NCBI RefSeq assembly: GCF_900086655.1 | Contig: NZ_LT575476.1 | Span: 1,262,243 to 1,326,242, forward strand | Direction: 5' to 3' | From: Paenibacillus tuaregi | Lineage (GTDB): Bacteria; Bacillota; Bacilli; Paenibacillales; Paenibacillaceae | Length of the DNA stretch: 64,000 bases | Part shown: positions 9,402 to 17,547 of the stretch, in pieces | Position numbering within the stretch: the first letter of the stretch is position 1 | Layout of the letters: each line of letters starts with the position of its first letter | Program-made: the position numbers and the translations under genes | The notes under the pieces: generated by a model | Database searches by the model: none | What the model saw: only the letters and a program-made list of their open reading frames with translations | Told to the model about the DNA's origin: nothing

Positions 9402-10403
9402 CTATTCTTCCAGGAAGACCAGACCGACGAAGTCCCCTAGCTCAACATTGCCGAAATAATGTTTGATGTCCACATCAGCCAAAGCCTCGCGAACTTCATT
9501 CTCTTCGTACCGCAGACCCCGCAGCTTGTTCTCGATATCCGCCACATCACCTACACCGAAGAAATCACCGTAAATTTTAATTTCCTCAATCTTGCCGTCC
9601 TTAATGTCCATGCGCAGATCGATAATGCCCGCCGGGAATTTCTTGGCGTGCTTCACGTTGCTTTCAGGGGATAGTCCGTAGTTCCAGTCCCAGTTCTGGT
9701 AACGCTCTTTGGAAATTTCATGGATCTTCTTCCAATCCTCTTCGGTAAGCTCATACCGGGGAACCTGGTCCACTTCCATATCAAAGATATGGCGAAGAAG
9801 CTCGGAGCGGAATTCCTCAATCGTAATTTTCTTGTCCAGGAAGTCAGATATATTGGCAACCCGGCTGCGAACCGACTTGGTGCTCTTGGACTTAAATTTC
9901 TCCGGGTTCGCATGCAGAGAGGCCTGAACGTGATCCAGGTTCAGATCGAACATCAGCGTGCCGTGGCTGAACATCCGGCCCCGGGTTGAGAACTGTGCGT
10001 TGCCGGAAATTTTCTGCTCGCCGACCTGAAGGTCGTTGCGGCCGGTCAGTTCAGCCTTAACACCAAGCTGGTGAAGGGCCTCGACCACTGGCTGGGTAAA
10101 TTTGCGGAAATTATGGAAGGACTGACCGTCGTCCTTCGTAATAAAGCTGAAATTAAGGTTGCCGAGGTCGTGATAAACCGCCCCTCCGCCTGAGAGCCGG
10201 CGAACCACTTTTACCCCGTTGTCCCGGATATACTCTGCGTTGATCTCCTCAATCGTGTTCTGGTGTTTGCCAATAATGACGGATGGCGCATTAATATAGA
10301 ACAGCAGGTAAGTCTCGTCCGCAGGCAGGTGCCTGAGGGCGTACTCCTCAATAGCGAGGTTGATTGCGGCATCGGTAATGCCTTGATTATCAATGAACAG
10401 CAT
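9402..10403 (-). CDS. lplJ: Lipoate--protein ligase
   Basis: The product (333 residues) activates free lipoate with ATP and attaches it to E2 or GcvH proteins. Family motifs present are RRLSGGGAVYHDLGNLNFSF (about 70-90), the lysine region KISGNAQ, and a C-terminal accessory domain (SPESNVKHAKKFPAGIIDLR onward). The length agrees with LplJ/LplA. The ATG at 10403 is chosen because GGAGG lies upstream of it. The ATG at 10421 has no ribosome binding site. It is the first gene of a minus-strand group with the EamA transporter and HAD phosphatase. Confidence 0.9.
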   Translation of the reverse strand: MLFIDNQGITDAAINLAIEEYALRHLPADETYLLFYINAPSVIIGKHQNTIEEINAEYIRDNGVKVVRRLSGGGAVYHDLGNLNFSFITKDDGQSFHNFRKFTQPVVEALHQLGVKAELTGRNDLQVGEQKISGNAQFSTRGRMFSHGTLMFDLNLDHVQASLHANPEKFKSKSTKSVRSRVANISDFLDKKITIEEFRSELLRHIFDMEVDQVPRYELTEEDWKKIHEISKERYQNWDWNYGLSPESNVKHAKKFPAGIIDLRMDIKDGKIEEIKIYGDFFGVGDVADIENKLRGLRYEENEVREALADVDIKHYFGNVELGDFVGLVFLEE

Positions 10404-10547
10404 CGCTCTCTTGTCCTCCATATCTGATCTAATAAATATTTCTTGTTACTTACTTTCTTATTGTAACGCAATTATGTGGGAAACCAAAGGATTTTGGCAC
10501 TTATTGACGGGGGAAGAAGGCTCGCGGCATAATGGGATCAACTCACA

Positions 10548-10748
10548 CTATATAAAATGAACTTATGAAGGTTACCCTTTAGGGGCGCTGCGAGGCCGAG
10601 TGTTCTTACGACCCCTGTGGTCTCCGAAATGCTTGAACTAGATATCCAAGTAGAGGCATTTCGAAAGACAAAGGCGGACACTCCGCTTCTTCAGCATCAC
10701 TTGTCCTCTCCGCTGAAATCGGTACATCCTAAAGTTCATTTTATATAG
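10548..10748. repeat. MITE-like repeat, full-length 201-bp copy
   Basis: The element is bounded by perfect 17-bp terminal inverted repeats (CTATATAAAATGAACTT at the left, its complement at the right). Inside are further complementary segments, such as CGAAATGC / GCATTTCG and GAGTGTTC / GGACACTC, so it can fold into a branched structure. It has no coding capacity. Related sequences occur at 18356-18417 and 42156-42217. No clear target-site duplication was seen. It occupies most of the gap between lplJ and cobD, which are divergent. Confidence 0.8.
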
Positions 10749-10794
10749 CGGATCAGATACGACTTGCAAATTTGGAAAAGTTGGAGGTTGGAGC

Positions 10795-11886
10795 ATGCTT
10801 GAGGTATACGGACACGGGGGCGATCTGGAGACCGCTGCTGTAAAATATGGCAGAAAACTGGACGAGTTCACGGATTTCAGCAGCAACATTAACCCGCTTG
10901 GTCCACCGCCCGGGCTAATAGAGGGTCTCATGGCTGAGCTTGGCTCGATAGTGCGTTATCCCGATCCGGGTCATCGTGGATTCAAGACTAAACTGGCAGA
11001 CCGGCTCAACCTGGATGAGGATTGGCTGTCTATTGGCAATGGCGCGGCCGAGACAATGGCGCTGCTTCTTCTTGCCATTCAGCCCAAGACGGTGGGCATT
11101 GTGGTGCCCTGCTTCTCGGAATATGCGGCTCTTGCCGCACAGTTCGGGGCCAGTATTGAATCGGTGACAGGGAGTGCGGACCATCAGTTTCACGCTGATC
11201 CGCTCGAAATGGAGCAGCTGATCCGCAGATCGGATCTGGTCTTCCTGGGGCAGCCCAATAATCCGAACGGGGTTCAATACTGTATCCAGCTGGTCCGCAG
11301 GTTCGCTGATGTGGCAGAACGGGAAGGGACTTATCTGGTGGTGGATGAGGCTTTTATCGATTTCATAGAGCCTGAAGCAAGGGCGACGCTGCTTCCGGAA
11401 ATCGGGAAGTATCCGAGGCTTATTCTAGTCCGGTCGATGACCAAATTTTATGCCATCCCCGGGCTCAGGCTCGGATACGGGGTCGCCCATCCCGAACTGA
11501 TCCGTAAGATCAGCGGCAAGCAGGTGACTTGGAGTGTCAATCAGCTCGCACTCACTGCAGGAGAACTGGCGATAACCAGTGGAAAAGAGTATGAACAGGC
11601 TACGATGTCCCTTATTGCTAAGGAGCGTCAATACTTGCTCGGGGAGCTGAATAAGCTGGGCTGCCGAACCTGGCCGGGAGAGGCTAACTTTCTTCTTGTC
11701 CGTCTGCCCTTTGGTTGGACAGCCGGACGGATGCAGGATGCGCTGGGACAGCGGGGAATCCTGGTCCGCAGCTGTGCGATGTATCCGGGACTTGAAGCAG
11801 GAGATATCCGGGTTGCGGTCAAGAGCCGGCAGGATAATGAGCAGCTGCTGCATCATCTTGGCGGGGTGCTTCAAGGCGAAGCCTGA
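10795..11886 (+). CDS. cobD: Threonine-phosphate decarboxylase CobD
   Basis: This 363-residue class I/II aminotransferase-fold enzyme makes (R)-1-amino-2-propanol phosphate, the linker between the corrin ring and nucleotide loop of B12. Visible features are YGHGGDL at the N-terminus, DFSSNINPLGPP, the substrate/PLP region GQPNNPNG, DEAFIDF, and the PLP-binding lysine in RSMTKFYAIPGLRLGYG (about residue 225). It resembles histidinol-phosphate aminotransferase, but the N-terminus and B12 gene context favour CobD. The start has GGAGGTTGGAGC before it. The MITE-like repeat lies directly upstream, so its promoter may be within or beside that element. Confidence 0.9.
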   Translation: MLEVYGHGGDLETAAVKYGRKLDEFTDFSSNINPLGPPPGLIEGLMAELGSIVRYPDPGHRGFKTKLADRLNLDEDWLSIGNGAAETMALLLLAIQPKTVGIVVPCFSEYAALAAQFGASIESVTGSADHQFHADPLEMEQLIRRSDLVFLGQPNNPNGVQYCIQLVRRFADVAEREGTYLVVDEAFIDFIEPEARATLLPEIGKYPRLILVRSMTKFYAIPGLRLGYGVAHPELIRKISGKQVTWSVNQLALTAGELAITSGKEYEQATMSLIAKERQYLLGELNKLGCRTWPGEANFLLVRLPFGWTAGRMQDALGQRGILVRSCAMYPGLEAGDIRVAVKSRQDNEQLLHHLGGVLQGEA

Positions 11887-12120
11887 CAGTGCGACAAGCT
11901 TGAACTTAAGCGAAGATGAGTAGCGTCCTGAATGGGTGAATCGTACGTACACTTAATCTCCGTCATTTCGATGGAAATGGCGTGAAGAAACAGATTTATC
12001 CCATTCAGCGAATGGAGAAGCTCTGCAGGTAGGACAATTTGAGGATTCACAGAAACAGAATGCAATCTGTAAAAAAATTTGCTTCGGAAATGTTACAGTA
12101 AGCAAACATGGAGGGGAACA

Positions 12121-12849
12121 ATGAGTACGCCATTTATACATACAGATTCATCCGGCGCTGTATATGAATCCACCGCATACCCCGGACTAAGATTGTCCCG
12201 AGGGGAACGGCATCTCGCCCTGCATCTGCCTGAGGAGGCGGATGCGCTGGCCAGCGCCGTTTACGGAGGAGGGATGGTCCGCTTGCAGCGCATGGTCAAC
12301 ATTTATGTTGACCGGTTCTACCGCTGCGACGATCCGGAGCGCGATATCAGAGCGCTGCTCCAGACGTGGGGTTACCCGCTGGAGGGGACGGCCGGACTGT
12401 TGACGGCCGTCCGGCTCCAGCATGCAGCGGTGGCTGAGGAGAAGCACGACGAGGCCTCCGTGCTTGTGTGCGCCACGGCGGGCGTGTCCAACGGCGCCCG
12501 TGCGGGTTCGCCGCGCACCACGTTCCCGGCGGACTATGTCCCGGGAACGATCAACCTGATGATCGCAGTGGACGGCCGGATGACACCGGCCGCGATGGTG
12601 AACGCGATCATCACAGCCACAGAGGCGAAGGCGGCCGCCCTCGCCGACCTGGGCGTTGCCGATGCCGAGAACGGCCTTCCGGCAACGGGCACCACCACTG
12701 ACGCCGTTATACTCGGCGTCAGCCAGTCCCCCGCGTACGGGCTGCTGCACCCGTACGCAGGCACCGCAACGAACATCGGCGGCCGGATCGGCTGCCTCGT
12801 CTACGGTGCGGTGCAGGAGGCGCTTGCCGCCGCGGGAGTCCGGCGGTGA
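12121..12849 (+). CDS. cbiZ: Adenosylcobinamide amidohydrolase CbiZ
   Basis: The 242-residue product belongs to the CbiZ family, which removes the aminopropanol side chain of adenosylcobinamide or pseudocobalamin to regenerate cobyric acid for remodelling. Family stretches include ATAGVSNGARAG, PGTINLMIAVDGRMTPAAMV and TGTTTDAVILGVS. ATG 12121 has GGAGGGG 5 bases upstream. The 234-bp gap before it holds only two small hairpins (about 11965-11985 and 12000-12014). It overlaps cbiB by four bases, so CbiZ (making cobyric acid) and CbiB (using it) are translationally coupled. The gene is noticeably GC-richer than its neighbours. Confidence 0.9.
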   Translation: MSTPFIHTDSSGAVYESTAYPGLRLSRGERHLALHLPEEADALASAVYGGGMVRLQRMVNIYVDRFYRCDDPERDIRALLQTWGYPLEGTAGLLTAVRLQHAAVAEEKHDEASVLVCATAGVSNGARAGSPRTTFPADYVPGTINLMIAVDGRMTPAAMVNAIITATEAKAAALADLGVADAENGLPATGTTTDAVILGVSQSPAYGLLHPYAGTATNIGGRIGCLVYGAVQEALAAAGVRR

Positions 12850-13808
12850 GCGCCTGGTGGGTGCTGCCGGCCGCCTATGTGGTCGACCGGCTGGTTGGCG
12901 ATCCGCGGTCCATTCCCCATCCCGTTGTAGGGATGGGACGGGCTATTACGCGGATCGAGGCGGCCATCCGCCGCCATGTACAGCCGCGCCGCTTCAAGGC
13001 GGCGGGCGTGCTGCTGCCGCTGCTCGTCGCGGGAGGCGCCTTCGCGCTGACCTGGGGACTGATCTGGCTGTTGGCCAAGATCAGTCCGTGGCTGGCCGCT
13101 GCCGCGGAAGTGTGGCTGATCGCGACAACGGTCGCCGCGAAAGGCCTGAAGGACGCGGGCATGGAGGTGTACCGCTGCCTTAAGGAGGGCGATCTTCCGG
13201 CAGCCCGCCGGTCGCTCGGCATGATTGTCGGCCGGGATACCGCACATCTGGACTCCCCCGATATTGTACGGGGAGCTGTGGAGACCGTAGCCGAGAACAT
13301 CGTAGATGGCGTTATATCCCCGCTCTTCTATGCCGCTATCGGCGGCGCTCCACTGGCGATGGCCTACCGGGCCGTGAATACACTCGATTCCATGGTCGGG
13401 TACAAGAACGACAAATATATTCATCTTGGGTGGGCTTCAGCCCGGCTGGATGATGTTGCTAATTATATCCCCGCCAGGCTCACAGCCCTGCTGCTGATCG
13501 TATCGGCATGGGCAATGAAGCTGGATGCTGGGCGGGCGTACCGCACAGTACGACGGGATGCCTCGGCACATCCCAGTCCGAACAGCGGTTATCCCGAGTC
13601 GGCGGTGGCCGGCTCGCTTGGCGTGCGGCTGGGCGGGGAGAATGTTTATCATGGAGTAAGCTCATTCCGTGCCTACATGGGAGACAAGACCCGTGAGCTC
13701 GCCCCGGATGATATCCCGAAGACGGCTGCCATGCTGATGTGGGTGTCAAACGTCAGCGTGCTTGCCGCTGCTATTGTGCTTGCCTTGGTGGAAGGAGGCT
13801 GGATGTGA
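12846..13808 (+). CDS. cbiB: Adenosylcobinamide-phosphate synthase CbiB
   Basis: This 320-residue membrane protein joins aminopropanol phosphate to adenosylcobyric acid. It starts with GTG overlapping the cbiZ stop (GTGA). Diagnostic stretches are DRLVGDPRSIPHPVVGMG near residue 13, ETVAENIVDGVISPLFYAAIGG (about 155) and YKNDKYIHLGWASARLDDVANY (about 190), with a C-terminal PNSGYPESAVAGSLGVRLGG. Four to five hydrophobic segments are visible. Length is normal. It acts with CobD upstream in side-chain attachment. Confidence 0.95.
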   Translation: MSAWWVLPAAYVVDRLVGDPRSIPHPVVGMGRAITRIEAAIRRHVQPRRFKAAGVLLPLLVAGGAFALTWGLIWLLAKISPWLAAAAEVWLIATTVAAKGLKDAGMEVYRCLKEGDLPAARRSLGMIVGRDTAHLDSPDIVRGAVETVAENIVDGVISPLFYAAIGGAPLAMAYRAVNTLDSMVGYKNDKYIHLGWASARLDDVANYIPARLTALLLIVSAWAMKLDAGRAYRTVRRDASAHPSPNSGYPESAVAGSLGVRLGGENVYHGVSSFRAYMGDKTRELAPDDIPKTAAMLMWVSNVSVLAAAIVLALVEGGWM

Positions 13809-14707
13809 CGTCATTGGTGGAATGGGTGCTGGTGCGTCATGGCCGCACGCGTTGGAACGCAGAACAGCGTTATCTGGGTTCTACGGATTTAGAGCTGCTC
13901 CCAGGGAGTAAAGCGGAGCTGGAGCTGACGGCCAAAGAGCTGGCCGATGAGGCGTATGAAGCCGTCTTCTGCAGCGACCTTGTACGCTGCCAGGAGACCC
14001 TGATTCGGGTGCGTCCTGATTTAATTTCGATTGCCAGGTACGATGCGCGGCTGCGGGAGATGGACTTTGGGCTGTGGGAAGGCAAGACTTATGAGCAGTT
14101 GAAGGATCTACCGCTGTATCGAAGCTGGCTGGATGCACCGGATCGGCACACGCCTCCTGGCGGTGAATCATGGAACCAGTTCTATGCCAGGGTATCCTCG
14201 GCATGCCGGGACATTGCTGCACTAACGGAAGAACTGGTTTGTGCGGCAGACCTGCGGGAGGCAGCTCATAGAGCTGACGGAACTGGCCCTGACACTGAAA
14301 CTAAAATTGTAACAGACACGGACGCGGACACAAACACTATAGCTGTTACTGACACTGTAACTGCTGCTGGTGCTGATACTGATATTGATATTGGTACTGG
14401 CCCTGGTACTGCTACTGGCCCTGGTACTGGTAATGAACTTGACCCTGATACAACTAGAGGAACCGAGCCAGGTCTAACGATGGCGAACTCAACACGCCGG
14501 GGAAGTGTGCAGTCCTCAGATACGTATTCAGGAAATAAGCCCAGCCAGGATGAGTCTGTACCAAAAGCTAGAGTATTAGTTGTGACCCACGGCGGTGTAA
14601 TCCGCCTGATGCGCACACTGCTGATGCCGGGAACCGGATTTTGGGATGGAAATCTGGGGACCGGGGATGTTGTCAGGCTTCGGACGCAGCTGGAGACTTA
14701 CAGCTAA
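13805..14707 (+). CDS. cobC: CobC-like alpha-ribazole phosphatase with a large low-complexity insertion
   Basis: The product is a histidine phosphatase with the catalytic RHG motif at residues 11-13 (WVLVRHGRTRWNAEQRYLG), LREMDFGLWEGKTYEQL at about 88, PGGESW, and the second catalytic His in VLVVTHGGVIRLM (His262). Alpha-ribazole phosphatase removes phosphate in nucleotide-loop assembly, consistent with position. It is 300 residues, against about 200 for the family. The excess is a Thr/Asp/Gly-rich stretch from about residue 157 to 250, between the two halves of the active site. GTG 13805 overlaps the cbiB stop and has GGAGG six bases upstream. A tandem copy of its last 58 codons follows the stop. 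Confidence 0.85.
   Translation: MTSLVEWVLVRHGRTRWNAEQRYLGSTDLELLPGSKAELELTAKELADEAYEAVFCSDLVRCQETLIRVRPDLISIARYDARLREMDFGLWEGKTYEQLKDLPLYRSWLDAPDRHTPPGGESWNQFYARVSSACRDIAALTEELVCAADLREAAHRADGTGPDTETKIVTDTDADTNTIAVTDTVTAAGADTDIDIGTGPGTATGPGTGNELDPDTTRGTEPGLTMANSTRRGSVQSSDTYSGNKPSQDESVPKARVLVVTHGGVIRLMRTLLMPGTGFWDGNLGTGDVVRLRTQLETYS
14281..14460 (+). repeat. Low-complexity hexanucleotide-like repeat inside cobC
   Basis: Degenerate repeats of ACTGAC/ACTGGT/GACACT-like units encode alternating Thr-Asp and then Gly-Thr-Pro residues. Base composition and codon pattern differ sharply from the flanking cobC sequence, suggesting slippage expansion. Confidence 0.75.
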
Positions 14708-14888
14708 CCAGGAAATAAGCCCAGCCAGGATGAGTCTGTACCAAAAGCTAGAGTGTTAGTTGTGACCCACGGCGGTGTAATCCGTCTGATGCGCACGCTG
14801 CTGATGCCAGGAACCGGATTCTGGGATGGAAATCTGGGGACCGGGCATGTTGTCAGGCTTCGGACGCAGCTGGAGACTTAAAGCTAAC
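14529..14888 (+). repeat. 180-bp tandem duplication of the cobC 3' end
   Basis: Segment 14529-14708 is repeated at 14709-14888 with exactly 180-bp offset and about seven differences. Five or six of these are synonymous in the cobC frame; one changes Asp to His, and one converts TAC into a TAA stop (14879-14881). The second copy is in frame behind the cobC stop and contains a complete THGGVIRLM coding segment without a start. Confidence 0.9.
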
Positions 14889-14999
14889 TCGGGAACGTGG
14901 TCTCTGTTTATTCAGAGTGACTTCCAGGGTATTATTATCGGTATTTCAGAAAATTGTCGCATAAAGCTGCTGATAACGGCCTGGATGAACAATTACAGG

Positions 15000-15028
15000 T
15001 TGTACGACAGGATGTTTTCCCCTATAAT
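15000..15028 (+). promoter_or_regulatory. Sigma-A promoter of the btuFCD operon
   Basis: TTGTAC (15000-15005) and a perfect TATAAT (15023-15028) are 17 bp apart, about 43 bp upstream of the riboswitch P1 stem. Confidence 0.8.
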
Positions 15029-15070
15029 CCAGAGGAGTAGATTCACCTTTATGAAGCGAATAACCAAGCT

Positions 15071-15257
15071 CTGTAAGGTCCCCGTATAGGCTGTATCCAT
15101 TTTGCCAATCCGGGGTTAAAAGGGAAGCCGGTGCAAATCCGGCACGGTCCCGCCACTGTAACCGGGGACGAGCCCAATCATTAGCCACTGTACTGTGAAA
15201 GTATGGGAAGGCGGGCCATCGTCATTCAACCCGGAAGTCAGGAGACCTGCCTTACAG
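15071..15257 (+). ncRNA. Cobalamin (AdoCbl) riboswitch
   Basis: The B12-box core GCCGGTGCAAATCCGGC followed by GGTCCCGCCACTGTAA is present at about 15127-15164. The aptamer is closed by a perfect P1 stem, CTGTAAGG (15071-15078) with CCTTACAG (15250-15257). The conserved GGAAGTCAGGAGACCTGCC end is also present. It controls btuF-btuC-btuD, most likely by transcription termination through the hairpin at 15378-15409. Confidence 0.97.
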
Positions 15258-15377
15258 ATTCACAAGCGGTCCTCCGAGGAAGGGACAACGTTCTGTCGAA
15301 ATACATATTGCTGCGGTATAGCTGTTCACATGGATTTGGTGTGAGATGGAAGCTGCCGGGTAATCTTTCGTAGACGT

Positions 15378-15409
15378 AGACCTGATCCATAGGATCAGGT
15401 CTTTCTTTT
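15378..15409 (+). terminator. Riboswitch expression-platform terminator
   Basis: GACCTGATCC / GGATCAGGTC makes a 10-bp stem with a 3-base loop followed by a T-rich tract. It lies between the cobalamin aptamer and btuF. Confidence 0.9.
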
Positions 15410-15505
15410 GCTGCGGTCGGTAAGACTCATCGCTGATTAGGTTCGCTATTCGGGGGTAATAAGGTGGTTTCTAATTTCAGGTTAAGAAGGGGAGAGAGAC
15501 AAACA

Positions 15506-16492
15506 ATGAAGAAATGGAACAAGTTAGGGGCCGTATGGCTGCTTGCACTGGCGCTCGCGGTAACAGCAGGCTGCGGCAATAAGGACACGGCAGGAACGCA
15601 GACACAGGAGCCGGCTAAGCAGGAGACGAAAGCTCCTGAGCAGCAGGACGCGCTGAAGACGGTTTATCCACTGAAGCTGAAGGATGCGACTGGAGAAGAG
15701 GTAACCTTTGACAAGGCACCGGCCAAAATCGTATCCCTTGCCCCGTCCGAGACTGAAGCACTGTTCTCGATCGGTCTGGACAAGGAAATTGTGGGTGTGA
15801 CGGATTTCGATGATTATCCGGAAGCGGCTAAATCGAAGCCTAAGATGGGCGGAATGGATGTCAATGTGGAGACCATCGTGGCGGCTCAGCCGGATGTGGT
15901 GTTTGTGGCTGGTCTGACCAATGCCGAGACTATTAAGAAGCTGCGTGATCTTAAAATCAAGGTGTTCCAGTTTAATCCGAAAACCATTGATGCTGTAATA
16001 GGCGACATTGAAACCTACGGTCAAATTACGGATCACCAGGCTGAAGCCAAAAAGGTAACCGAGCAGATGCACAAGGAGCTTCAGCAGGTGACCGACGCCG
16101 TGAAAAGTCTAACCCCAGAACAGAAAAAGAAAGTGTATATCGAATTCTCACCAGGATATACCGTGGGTAAAGGCGAGTTTATGGATGAGATGATCACCTT
16201 GTCGGGCGGCGTCAACGTGGCTGGTGATCTGACAGGCTGGCAGCAGATCAATGAAGAGAACATTATCAAGGCTAATCCGGATGTGATTCTCTATGCTAAG
16301 AGCGTTGTGGATGAGAACAAGAAGACATTGGCTGATATTATTAAAGGCCGCAGCGGATGGGATCAAATCAAGGCAGTTAAAGACAACCGCATTGTCGGTA
16401 TGGATGACAACCTGCTGAGCCGTCCGGGGCCTCGTGTAACCCAAGGTCTGCTTGAAGTAGCCAAAGCGATTTATCCGGATCTGATAAAATGA
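15506..16492 (+). CDS. btuF: Corrinoid ABC transporter substrate-binding lipoprotein
   Basis: The 328-residue product has a lipoprotein signal (MKKWNKLGAVWLLALALAV, then TAGC with the lipid-modified Cys) followed by a Gln/Lys/Pro-rich tether. The periplasmic-binding-protein type III fold is recognised from IVSLAPSETEALFSIGLDKEIVGV, AAQPDVVFVAGL and the C-terminal LLSRPGPRVTQGLLEVAKAI. The family binds siderophores, haem or cobalamin; the cobalamin riboswitch upstream makes corrinoid the likely ligand. ATG 15506 is chosen because AAGAAGGGGAGAG precedes it and the lipoprotein signal starts there. It overlaps btuC by four bases. Confidence 0.9.
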   Translation: MKKWNKLGAVWLLALALAVTAGCGNKDTAGTQTQEPAKQETKAPEQQDALKTVYPLKLKDATGEEVTFDKAPAKIVSLAPSETEALFSIGLDKEIVGVTDFDDYPEAAKSKPKMGGMDVNVETIVAAQPDVVFVAGLTNAETIKKLRDLKIKVFQFNPKTIDAVIGDIETYGQITDHQAEAKKVTEQMHKELQQVTDAVKSLTPEQKKKVYIEFSPGYTVGKGEFMDEMITLSGGVNVAGDLTGWQQINEENIIKANPDVILYAKSVVDENKKTLADIIKGRSGWDQIKAVKDNRIVGMDDNLLSRPGPRVTQGLLEVAKAIYPDLIK

Positions 16493-17547
16493 GTAAAAGA
16501 TTAGCGGGATATACCGGGGCCAGTCTGATTTTGCTGGTCCTCACCCTGCTGATTTGTGTGGGCACCGGCTCGGTTTCCCTGCCGCTGATGGAAATTGCAC
16601 GTATTCTGCTGCACCGGATTCCTTATGTCGGCAGCTTCATTACCCCGGACTGGACGACGGCCTCGGAGCAGATTGTACTCAATGTGCGTCTACCCCGCGT
16701 ACTGCTTGGGTTGATCGTGGGATCGTCGCTCTCTCTGGCGGGCGCAGCCTTTCAAGGAGTGCTTCGCAATCCTCTTGCGGACCCGTTTACCTTGGGGGTA
16801 TCTTCGGGGGCTTCCGTCGGGGCGGCTGTGCTGATCTTCTTCGGTTGGCAGTTCTCGTTGATTGGAATTTTCACACTGCCTGCCGTTGCTTTCATGACAG
16901 GCATCCTCACCTTGTGGGTGGTGCTGGTTCTGGCCAGGGAAAAGGGCAAGATTCCAACTGAAAGTCTGATCCTCTCAGGCGTGGTGATGCAGTCATTTCT
17001 TGGTGCGGTGGTGGCCTTTCTAACCGCGATGTCGAAGAAGACGGTCAATGAAATTTTATATTGGACAATGGGAAGCCTGAGTCTTCGTGGATGGTCGTAT
17101 ACGGCCATCCTTTTGCCGTATTTGGTGATTGGACTCCTGATCATATGGAGCGGGGCCCGCAGGCTGAATCTGTTCGCGCTTGGGGAACGTCAGGCCGCAC
17201 ATTCAGGCCTTGATGTGGAGCGCACGAAGCTGGTTATGCTGGCCGTGGCTACCCTGCTTACGGCGGCTTCGGTGTCTGTGGCTGGTGTAATCGGGTTCGT
17301 GGGCCTGGTTGTGCCTCATATGATCCGCTTGATCACCGGACCGGATTACCGGCTGATCGTTCCCTTATCGGCAATATGCGGCGGTGTATTCCTGATGTGG
17401 AGCGATCTCATCGCCCGTACGATCCTGGGACAGACCGAGATTCCTTTGGGCATCGTGACCGCATTTGTCGGTGCCCCTTTCTTCGCCCTACTGCTGTATC
17501 GCAACAAGAAGCGCCGGGCTCATCTTCAGGAAGGTGGTGCGTTATGA
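16489..17547 (+). CDS. btuC: Corrinoid ABC transporter permease (FecCD family)
   Basis: This 352-residue permease has about ten hydrophobic segments and the FecCD signatures RLPRVLLGLIVGSSLSLAGA, FQGVLRNPLADPFTLGVSSG and GVIGFVGLVVPHMIR. It forms the membrane channel of the corrinoid importer with BtuD. ATG overlaps the btuF stop (ATGA) and the btuD start overlaps its own stop, giving a tightly coupled operon. Confidence 0.93.
   Translation: MSKRLAGYTGASLILLVLTLLICVGTGSVSLPLMEIARILLHRIPYVGSFITPDWTTASEQIVLNVRLPRVLLGLIVGSSLSLAGAAFQGVLRNPLADPFTLGVSSGASVGAAVLIFFGWQFSLIGIFTLPAVAFMTGILTLWVVLVLAREKGKIPTESLILSGVVMQSFLGAVVAFLTAMSKKTVNEILYWTMGSLSLRGWSYTAILLPYLVIGLLIIWSGARRLNLFALGERQAAHSGLDVERTKLVMLAVATLLTAASVSVAGVIGFVGLVVPHMIRLITGPDYRLIVPLSAICGGVFLMWSDLIARTILGQTEIPLGIVTAFVGAPFFALLLYRNKKRRAHLQEGGAL

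Noticed and set aside
12656-13183. Plus-strand open frame overlapping cbiZ and cbiB
   Set aside because: High GC keeps alternative frames open here; it lacks a ribosome binding site and conserved motifs.
14826-15089. Open frame after the cobC duplication
   Set aside because: It starts inside the duplicate in another frame and runs through the promoter into the riboswitch; no coding support.
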